Assembly: GCA_937975735.1 (NCBI GenBank)
Contig: CALJUI010000132.1
Coordinates: 1-21,431 of the forward strand
Source: an uncultured Rubrivivax sp.
GTDB taxonomy: Bacteria; Pseudomonadota; Gammaproteobacteria; Burkholderiales; Burkholderiaceae_C
DNA length: 21,431 nucleotides
Direction: 5' to 3'
The notes beneath the pieces are model-generated. The model ran no database searches. It was given only the letters and a program-made list of their open reading frames with translations, and was not told where the DNA came from. This document shows, in pieces, positions 15,455 to 21,431 of the stretch. The position numbers were made by a program, and so were the translations under genes. Each line of letters opens with the position of its first letter. The stretch's first letter is position 1.

Positions 15455-15942
15455 ACTTCTCCGACGCCACGCTCGCGCGCTTCGCGCGCGAAGTCGCCAA
15501 GTACCCCGCCGACCAGAAGCAGAGCGCCGTGATGGCCTGCCTGTCGATCGTGCAGCAGGAACAGGGCCACGTCTCGGCCGAGGCCGAGAAGGCCGTCGCC
15601 GCCTACCTCGGCATGCCGCCGATCGCGGTGCACGAGGTCACGACCTTCTACAACATGTACAACCAGCAGCCGGTCGGCCGGTTCAAGCTGAACGTCTGCA
15701 CCAACCTGCCGTGCCAGCTGCGCCGCGGCCAGGAGGCGCTCGATCATCTGTGCCACAAGCTCGGCGTCGAGCCCTACGGCACGACCGAGGACGGCGTCTT
15801 CACCGTGCAGCCCAGCGAATGCCTGGGCGCCTGCGCCGATGCGCCGGTGATGCTCGTCAACGACCGCGAAATGCTGAGCTACATGAACCCAGAACGACTC
15901 GACGAACTCGTCGCGACGCTGAAGTCCGGGGACGGTCGATGA
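15451..15942 (+). CDS. nuoE: NADH-quinone oxidoreductase subunit E ([2Fe-2S] N1a)
   Basis: NuoE (24-kDa subunit) binds the [2Fe-2S] cluster N1a beside the FMN of NuoF. It has 163 residues, a thioredoxin-like C-terminal domain, and ligands C83, C88 (in NVCTNLPCQL), C124 and C128 (in SECLGACADAPV). The N-terminal helical part contains YPADQKQSAVMACLSIVQQEQG and the VTTFYNMY motif. The ATG overlaps the nuoD stop and the TGA overlaps the nuoF start. Confidence 0.97.
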   Translation: MNFSDATLARFAREVAKYPADQKQSAVMACLSIVQQEQGHVSAEAEKAVAAYLGMPPIAVHEVTTFYNMYNQQPVGRFKLNVCTNLPCQLRRGQEALDHLCHKLGVEPYGTTEDGVFTVQPSECLGACADAPVMLVNDREMLSYMNPERLDELVATLKSGDGR

Positions 15943-17300
15943 CACCCGATCTGTCCAAGTTCAAGAGCCGCGGCGAGCACACCTGCTTCCACGGTCGCCA
16001 TGTGCAGCCGCAGATCTATGCGGGGCTGGACGGCCGCAACTGGCGGCTGAAGGACTACGAGGCGCGCGGCGGCTATTCGGCGCTGAGGAAGATCCTGGGC
16101 GTCGACCGGCCCGGCGGCGCCGGCATGACGCCGGAGCAGGTCATCGCCGAGGTCAAGCTCTCGGCGCTGCGCGGCCGCGGTGGCGCCGGCTTCCCGACCG
16201 GGCTGAAGTGGAGCTTCATGCCGCGCGCCTTCCCGGGACCGAAGTACCTGGTGTGCAACTCCGACGAGGGCGAGCCGGGCACCTGCAAGGACCGCGACAT
16301 CCTGGCCTACAACCCGCACATCGTCATCGAGGGCATGGCCATCGCCGCCTACGCGATGGGCATCAAGACCGGCTACAACTACATCCACGGCGAGATCTTC
16401 GAGGTCTACGAGCGCTTCGAGGAAGCCCTCGAAGAAGCGCGCGCCGCCGGCTTCCTCGGCGACAAGATCCTCGGCTCCGGGTTCGACTTCCAGCTGCACG
16501 CGTTCCACGGCTTCGGCGCCTACATCTGCGGCGAGGAGACCGCGCTGCTGGAGTCGCTCGAGGGCAAGAAGGGCCAGCCGCGGTTCAAGCCGCCGTTCCC
16601 GGCCAGCTTCGGCCTGTACGGCAAGCCCACGACGATCAACAACACCGAGACCTTCGCCGCGGTGCCGTGGATCATCAACCACGGCGGCCAGGCCTACCTG
16701 GATTGCGGCAAGCCGAACAACGGCGGCACCAAGATCTTCTCGATGGTCGGCGACGTCGAGCGCCCCGGCAACTACGAGATCCCGATGGGCACGTCGTTCG
16801 CGCAGCTGCTCGAGATGGCCGGCGGCGTCAAGGGCGGCAAGCTCAAGGCGGTGATTCCGGGCGGCTCGTCGGCGCCGGTGCTGCCGGCGGACGTCATGAT
16901 GGACATCACGATGGACTACGACGCCATCGCCAAGGCCGGTTCGATGCTCGGCTCGGGCGCGGTCATCGTGATGAACGACACCCGCTGCATGGTCAGGAGC
17001 CTGCTGCGCCTGTCCTACTTCTACCAGCACGAGAGCTGCGGCCAGTGCACGCCGTGCCGTGAAGGCACCGGCTGGCTGTGGCGCATGGTCGATCGCATCG
17101 AGCACGGCAAGGGACGTCCCGAGGACCTGGCGCTGCTCGACTCGGTCGCCGACAACATCAAGGGCCGCACGATCTGCGCGCTGGGCGATGCCGCGGCGAT
17201 GCCGGTGCAGGGCATGCTGAAGCACTTCCGCGACGAGTTCGCCCACCACATCGAGCACAAGCGCTGCATGGTCGGCGCCGAGGTGGCCGCCCATGGTTGA
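15939..17300 (+). CDS. nuoF: NADH-quinone oxidoreductase subunit F (FMN, NADH site, N3)
   Basis: NuoF (51-kDa subunit) oxidises NADH through FMN and cluster N3. It has 453 residues. The FMN/NADH-binding motifs are GRGGAGFPTGLKW from about residue 79 and GAYICGEETALLES. The N3 [4Fe-4S] ligands are C367, C370, C373 (in ESCGQCTPCREGT) and C413 (in TICALGDAAA). I chose the ATG at 15939, which overlaps the nuoE stop as ATGA. The longer open frame upstream lies inside nuoE. The last 8 nt overlap the nuoG start (ATGGTTGA). Confidence 0.98.
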   Translation: MTPDLSKFKSRGEHTCFHGRHVQPQIYAGLDGRNWRLKDYEARGGYSALRKILGVDRPGGAGMTPEQVIAEVKLSALRGRGGAGFPTGLKWSFMPRAFPGPKYLVCNSDEGEPGTCKDRDILAYNPHIVIEGMAIAAYAMGIKTGYNYIHGEIFEVYERFEEALEEARAAGFLGDKILGSGFDFQLHAFHGFGAYICGEETALLESLEGKKGQPRFKPPFPASFGLYGKPTTINNTETFAAVPWIINHGGQAYLDCGKPNNGGTKIFSMVGDVERPGNYEIPMGTSFAQLLEMAGGVKGGKLKAVIPGGSSAPVLPADVMMDITMDYDAIAKAGSMLGSGAVIVMNDTRCMVRSLLRLSYFYQHESCGQCTPCREGTGWLWRMVDRIEHGKGRPEDLALLDSVADNIKGRTICALGDAAAMPVQGMLKHFRDEFAHHIEHKRCMVGAEVAAHG

Positions 17301-19617
17301 GATCGAACTCGACGGCAAGAAGGTCAACGTCGCCGAAGGCAGCACGGTGATGCACGCGGCGGATGCCGCGGGCACCTACATCCCGCACTTCTGCTACCAC
17401 AAGAAGCTCTCGATCGCGGCCAACTGCCGCATGTGCCTGGTCGAGGTCGAGAAGGCCCCGAAGCCGATGCCCGCCTGCGCGACGCCGGTGACGCAGGGCA
17501 TGGTCGTGCGCACGAAGAGCGACAAGGCGGTCAAGGCGCAGCAGTCGGTGATGGAGTTCCTGCTCATCAACCACCCGCTGGACTGCCCGATCTGCGACCA
17601 GGGCGGCGAATGCCAGCTGCAGGACCTGGCGGTGGGCTACGGTGCCAGCGCCAGCCGCTACACCGAGGAGAAGCGCGTCGTCTTCCACAAGGACGTCGGC
17701 CCGCTGATCTCGATGCAGGAGATGAGCCGCTGCATCCACTGCACGCGCTGCGTGCGCTTCGGCCAGGAGATCGCCGGGGTGATGGAGCTCGGCATGATCC
17801 ACCGCGGCGAGCACTCCGAGATCACGACGATCACCGGCTCGACGATCGACTCCGAGCTGTCGGGCAACATGATCGACATCTGCCCGGTCGGTGCGCTCAC
17901 CAGCAAGCCCTTCCGCTACAGCGCCCGCACCTGGGAGCTGTCGCGCCGCAAGAGCATCAGTCCGCACGACAGCACCGGCGCCAACCTGATCGTCCAGGTC
18001 AAGGCGAACAAGGTGATGCGCGTGCTGCCGCTGGAGAACGAGGCGGTCAACGAGTGCTGGATCGCCGACCGCGACCGCTTCAGCTACGAGGCGCTGAACA
18101 GCGGCGCACGGCTGACCGCGCCGATGATCAAGCAGGGCGGCGAGTGGCAGACGGTGGACTGGAACACCGCGCTGGGGTACGTCGCCGACGGCCTGAAGCG
18201 CGTGAAGGCCGAGTTCGGCACCGAGGGCATCGGCGCGCTCGGCTCGCCGCACGCGACTGTCGAGGAACTGCATCTGCTGGCCAAGCTGATGCGTGGCCTT
18301 GGCAGCCAGAACGTCGATCACCGAACCCGCCAGGCCGATTTCTCCTCCGCGCCGGCGCCGGGCCACGCGCGCTGGCTGGGCCGCCCGATCGCCGAGCTGA
18401 CGACGCTGGACCGGGCGCTCGTGATCGGCTCCTTCCTGCGCAAGGACCATCCGCTGTTCGCGCAGCGCCTGCGCCAGGCCGCCAAGCACGGGGCGCAGGT
18501 GCACGGCCTGCATGCACTGGCCGACGACTGGCTGATGCCGATGGGCGTCCGGGTGATCGCGGCGCCGTCGGCCTGGGTCGACGCGCTGGCCCGCATCGCC
18601 GCGGCGGTCGCGAAGGCCAAGGGCGTGCCCTCGCCGATGCCGGCTGACGCCGACGACCAGGCGCGGGCGATTGCCGATTCGCTGCTGTCGGGCGAACGCA
18701 AGGCGGTGCTGCTCGGCAACGCCGCGGTGCAGCATCCGCAGGCCTCGGCGCTGCGCGCGCTGGCGGCCTGGATCGCCGAGCAGACCGGCGCGACGACGGG
18801 CGAGTTCGGCGAGGCCGCGAACACGGTCGGCGCGCAGCTCGTCGGCGCGCTGCCGGGACGCGGCGGGCTGAACGCCGGCCAGATGCTGACGCAGCCGATG
18901 AAGGCGCTGCTGCTGCTCGGCGTCGAGCCGGTGCTCGATGCGGCCGACGCCGTGGCCGCCGCGAAGGCGCTCGGCGGCGCCGGCCTCGTCGTCTCGCTGA
19001 GCCCGTTCAAGGACGCGGCGGCCGACGTGGCCGACGTGCTGCTGCCGATCGCCCCGTTCACCGAGACCGCCGGCTGCTTCGTCAACGCCGAAGGCCGTGC
19101 GCAGAGCTTCCACGGGGTCGTCAAGCCGCTGGGCGAGACACGCCCCGGCTGGAAGGTGCTGCGCGTGCTCGGCAACCTGCTCGGCCTGGAAGGCTTCGAG
19201 CACGACAGCGCCGAGCAGGTGAGGGCGGAGGCGCTGGGCGACCCGTCGACGCTGGCCGAGCGGCTGGACAACCGTGCCGCGCTAGGCGCCTTCGTGCCCG
19301 TCGCCGCGACCGCGGGACCCGAGCGCATCGCCGACGTGCCGATCTACGCCACCGATCCGCTGGTGCGGCGTGCCGCGTCCTTGCAGCGCACCGCCGATGC
19401 GCGGCCGCCAATGGCCGGCCTGCCGACGGCGCTGTGGCGCGCGATCGGCCTGCAGCCGGGCGGCCGCGTGCGACTTCGACAGGGCGCCGGCGCGGTGGAA
19501 CTGCCGGCGGTGGAGGACCCGTCGCTCGCGCCGAACGCGGTGCGGGTGAGCGCGGGCCACCCGGACACCGCGGCGCTGGGCGGCATGTTCGGGCCGATCG
19601 TGGTGGAGAAGGCATGA
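17293..19617 (+). CDS. nuoG: NADH-quinone oxidoreductase subunit G (N1b, N4, N5; N7 ligands absent)
   Basis: NuoG is the large iron-sulfur subunit of the electron-input module. Of its 774 residues, the N-terminal part holds N1b ligands C34, C45, C48 and C62, N5 ligands H94, C98, C101 and C107, and N4 ligands C147, C150, C153 and C197. The rest is a molybdopterin-oxidoreductase-like domain with no cofactor role. The extra cluster N7 found in E. coli and Thermus needs a CxxCxxxC group after the N4 region. Here the matching stretch reads SISPHDSTGANL without cysteines, so N7 is missing. The start overlaps nuoF by 8 nt and the stop overlaps nuoH as ATGA. Confidence 0.97.
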   Translation: MVEIELDGKKVNVAEGSTVMHAADAAGTYIPHFCYHKKLSIAANCRMCLVEVEKAPKPMPACATPVTQGMVVRTKSDKAVKAQQSVMEFLLINHPLDCPICDQGGECQLQDLAVGYGASASRYTEEKRVVFHKDVGPLISMQEMSRCIHCTRCVRFGQEIAGVMELGMIHRGEHSEITTITGSTIDSELSGNMIDICPVGALTSKPFRYSARTWELSRRKSISPHDSTGANLIVQVKANKVMRVLPLENEAVNECWIADRDRFSYEALNSGARLTAPMIKQGGEWQTVDWNTALGYVADGLKRVKAEFGTEGIGALGSPHATVEELHLLAKLMRGLGSQNVDHRTRQADFSSAPAPGHARWLGRPIAELTTLDRALVIGSFLRKDHPLFAQRLRQAAKHGAQVHGLHALADDWLMPMGVRVIAAPSAWVDALARIAAAVAKAKGVPSPMPADADDQARAIADSLLSGERKAVLLGNAAVQHPQASALRALAAWIAEQTGATTGEFGEAANTVGAQLVGALPGRGGLNAGQMLTQPMKALLLLGVEPVLDAADAVAAAKALGGAGLVVSLSPFKDAAADVADVLLPIAPFTETAGCFVNAEGRAQSFHGVVKPLGETRPGWKVLRVLGNLLGLEGFEHDSAEQVRAEALGDPSTLAERLDNRAALGAFVPVAATAGPERIADVPIYATDPLVRRAASLQRTADARPPMAGLPTALWRAIGLQPGGRVRLRQGAGAVELPAVEDPSLAPNAVRVSAGHPDTAALGGMFGPIVVEKA

Positions 19618-20675
19618 TCGACAGCGTCAACCAGTTCGGCACCTCGCTGCTCGGCCCGACCGCGTGGCTGGTGGTCTGGAGCCTGATCAAGATCGTCGTG
19701 CTGGTCGCGCCGCTGATGGGCTGCGTGGCCTACCTGACGCTGTGGGAGCGCAAGGGCATCGGCTGGACGCAGATCCGCCCGGGCCCGAACCGCGTCGGCC
19801 CGTTCGGCCTGCTGACGCCGATCGCCGACGCGGTCAAGCTGATCTTCAAGGAGATCATCCGGCCGACCGCGGCCAACAAGGGCCTGTTCTTCCTCGGCCC
19901 GATCATGACGATCATGCCGGCGCTGGCGGCCTGGGCGGTGATCCCGTTCGGCCCCGAGGTCGTGCTGGCCAACGTCAACGCCGGCCTGCTGTTCCTGATG
20001 GCGATCACCTCGCTCGAGGTCTACGGCGTGATCATCGCCGGCTGGGCGTCGAACTCGAAGTACGCCTTCCTCGGCGCGCTGCGCGCGTCGGCGCAGATGG
20101 TCAGCTACGAGATCGCGATGGGCTTCGCGCTCGTGGTCGTGCTGATGGTCTCCGGCACGATGAACCTGGTCGAGATCGTCATGCTGCAGGGCAAGGGCCA
20201 GATGGCCGACGCCGGCGTCGGCTTCCTGTCGTGGAACTGGCTGCCGCTGCTGCCGATCTTCTTCGTCTACTTCATCGCCGGCCTGGCCGAGACCAACCGG
20301 CACCCGTTCGACGTCGTCGAGGGCGAGAGCGAGATCGTCGCCGGCCACATGATCGAGTACTCCGGGATGTCGTTCGCGATGTTCTTCCTGGCCGAGTACG
20401 CGAACATGATCCTGGTCAGCACGCTGTGTGTGATCCTGTTCCTCGGCGGCTGGCTGCCCCCGTTCGAGTTCCTGTCCTTCATCCCCGGCTGGATCTGGCT
20501 CGCCATCAAGGTCTTCGTCGTCGTCACGATGTTCCTGTGGGTGCGCGCCACGTTCCCGCGCTACCGCTACGACCAGATCATGCGTCTGGGCTGGAAGATC
20601 TTCATCCCGGTCACCCTGGTCTGGCTGGTCCTCGTGGGGCTGTGGATCCAGTCGCCCCTGAACATCTGGCACTGA
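19614..20675 (+). CDS. nuoH: NADH-quinone oxidoreductase subunit H
   Basis: NuoH (ND1) is the membrane subunit that contributes most of the quinone tunnel entrance and couples quinone reduction to proton pumping. It has 353 residues with about eight hydrophobic segments. The conserved loops WERKGIGWTQIRPGPNRVGP (after the first segment) and FIAGLAETNRHPFDVVEGESE are present, as is FLWVRATFPRYRYDQIM near the C-terminus. The ATG at 19614 overlaps the nuoG stop. The frame open upstream of it belongs to nuoG. nuoI follows after 18 nt. Confidence 0.98.
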   Translation: MIDSVNQFGTSLLGPTAWLVVWSLIKIVVLVAPLMGCVAYLTLWERKGIGWTQIRPGPNRVGPFGLLTPIADAVKLIFKEIIRPTAANKGLFFLGPIMTIMPALAAWAVIPFGPEVVLANVNAGLLFLMAITSLEVYGVIIAGWASNSKYAFLGALRASAQMVSYEIAMGFALVVVLMVSGTMNLVEIVMLQGKGQMADAGVGFLSWNWLPLLPIFFVYFIAGLAETNRHPFDVVEGESEIVAGHMIEYSGMSFAMFFLAEYANMILVSTLCVILFLGGWLPPFEFLSFIPGWIWLAIKVFVVVTMFLWVRATFPRYRYDQIMRLGWKIFIPVTLVWLVLVGLWIQSPLNIWH

Positions 20676-20693
20676 GGACGAGAGGTCCCGACC

Positions 20694-21182
20694 ATGACCG
20701 CCATCAAGGATTTCTTCTCGAGCTTCCTGCTCGTCGAGCTCTTCAAGGGCCTGGCGATCACCGGGCGCCACTTCCTGTCGCCGCACATCACGGTGCAGTT
20801 CCCGGAGGAGAAGACGCCGCTGTCGCCGCGCTTCCGCGGCCTGCACGCGCTGCGCCGCTACGACAACGGCGAGGAGCGATGCATCGCCTGCAAGCTGTGC
20901 GAGGCCGTGTGCCCGGCGCTGGCCATCTCCATCGAGTCCGAGGAGCGCGCCGACGGCTCGCGCCGCACGACGCGCTACGACATCGACCTGACCAAGTGCA
21001 TCTTCTGCGGCTTCTGCGAGGAAAGCTGCCCGGTGGACTCGATCGTCGAGACGCACATCTTCGAATACCACGGCGAGAAGCGCGGCGACCTGTACTTCAC
21101 GAAGGACATGCTGCTGGCCGTCGGTGACCGCTACGAGGCCGAGATCGCGGCCCACCGCGCCGCCGACGCCAAGTACCGCTGA
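20694..21182 (+). CDS. nuoI: NADH-quinone oxidoreductase subunit I (N6a, N6b)
   Basis: NuoI (23-kDa subunit) is an 8Fe ferredoxin-like protein passing electrons from NuoG to NuoB. It has 162 residues. Two CxxCxxCxxxCP motifs are seen: C63, C66, C69 and C73 (in CIACKLCEAVCP) and C102, C105, C108 and C112 (in CIFCGFCEESCP). The N-terminal amphipathic helix (DFFSSFLLVELFKGLAITGR) anchors it at the membrane arm. A GAGG ribosome-binding site lies upstream, and nuoJ begins 4 nt after the stop. Confidence 0.98.
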   Translation: MTAIKDFFSSFLLVELFKGLAITGRHFLSPHITVQFPEEKTPLSPRFRGLHALRRYDNGEERCIACKLCEAVCPALAISIESEERADGSRRTTRYDIDLTKCIFCGFCEESCPVDSIVETHIFEYHGEKRGDLYFTKDMLLAVGDRYEAEIAAHRAADAKYR

Positions 21183-21186
21183 GACC

Positions 21187-21431
21187 ATGACTTCGACCAC
21201 CGCGCTCTTCTACGTCTTCTCGGCCGTGCTGCTGTTCGCGGCCTTCCGCGTCATCACGGTGCGCAGCACCGTGCACGCGGCGCTGTACCTGGTGCTGGCC
21301 TTCTTCAGCGCCGCCTGCGTCTGGATGCTGCTGCACGCCGAGTTCCTGGCGATCACACTGGTGCTGGTCTACGTCGGCGCGGTGATGGTGCTGTTCCTGT
21401 TCGTCGTGATGATGCTCGACATCAACAGCGA
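21187..21431 (+). CDS. nuoJ: NADH-quinone oxidoreductase subunit J (3' truncated by window edge)
   Basis: The first 81 codons are visible and remain open to the window end. The translation starts MTSTTALFYVFSAVLLFAAF and contains three hydrophobic segments with the NuoJ/ND6 pattern HAALYLVLAFFSAACVWMLL, then AEFLAITLVLVYVGAVMVLFLFVVMMLD. The conserved VYVGAVMVLFLFVVMML segment is the third membrane helix with the pi-bulge region. The ATG is 4 nt after the nuoI stop. The remaining genes nuoK to nuoN are expected beyond the window. Confidence 0.95.
   Translation, partial: MTSTTALFYVFSAVLLFAAFRVITVRSTVHAALYLVLAFFSAACVWMLLHAEFLAITLVLVYVGAVMVLFLFVVMMLDINS

Overview
The window is a GC-rich (about two-thirds G+C by eye) chromosomal segment in which every convincing gene lies on the + strand. 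Gene content and order point to a betaproteobacterium, probably Burkholderiales of the Rubrivivax/Leptothrix/Methylibium type. The evidence is an isc operon, rpsO-pnp followed by a quinone oxidoreductase, tpiA-secG-tRNA-Leu(GAG) leading into nuo, and a NuoG without N7 cluster cysteines. The genus is an inference from gene order and protein character, not from a search.

Region 1 (1-4688) is the end of an iron-sulfur cluster assembly operon: the iscU tail, iscA, an inserted GNAT acetyltransferase gene, hscB, hscA and fdx, followed directly by tsaD with no iscX between. IscU is the scaffold, HscA/HscB act on its LPPVK motif (the first residues visible in the window), IscA is an A-type carrier and Fdx supplies electrons. 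Region 2 (4708-7167) holds an orphan periplasmic substrate-binding protein of the branched-chain amino acid type and a PLP-dependent aminotransferase. Region 3 (about 7157-10017) is rpsO-pnp. Each gene has a highly foldable leader: a possible pseudoknot ahead of rpsO and a long hairpin ahead of pnp, both reminiscent of the autoregulation known in E. coli.

Region 4 (10038-12454) carries a quinone oxidoreductase of the MDR superfamily, tpiA, secG and tRNA-Leu(GAG). Region 5 (12642-21431) is the respiratory complex I operon nuoA-nuoJ, with nuoJ cut by the window edge. Most nuo genes are joined by stop/start overlaps. The two exceptions that stand out are a structured 187-nt leader ending in a terminator-like hairpin just before nuoA, and a 123-nt block of tandem hairpins between nuoC and nuoD. 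That block looks like an inserted palindromic (REP-like) element.

I found no mobile-element genes, CRISPR array, defence system or new protein system. The interesting material is in the non-coding RNA-level structure and in the extra gene inside the isc operon. No gene-free stretch exceeds 300 bases, and each of the larger gaps is described below.
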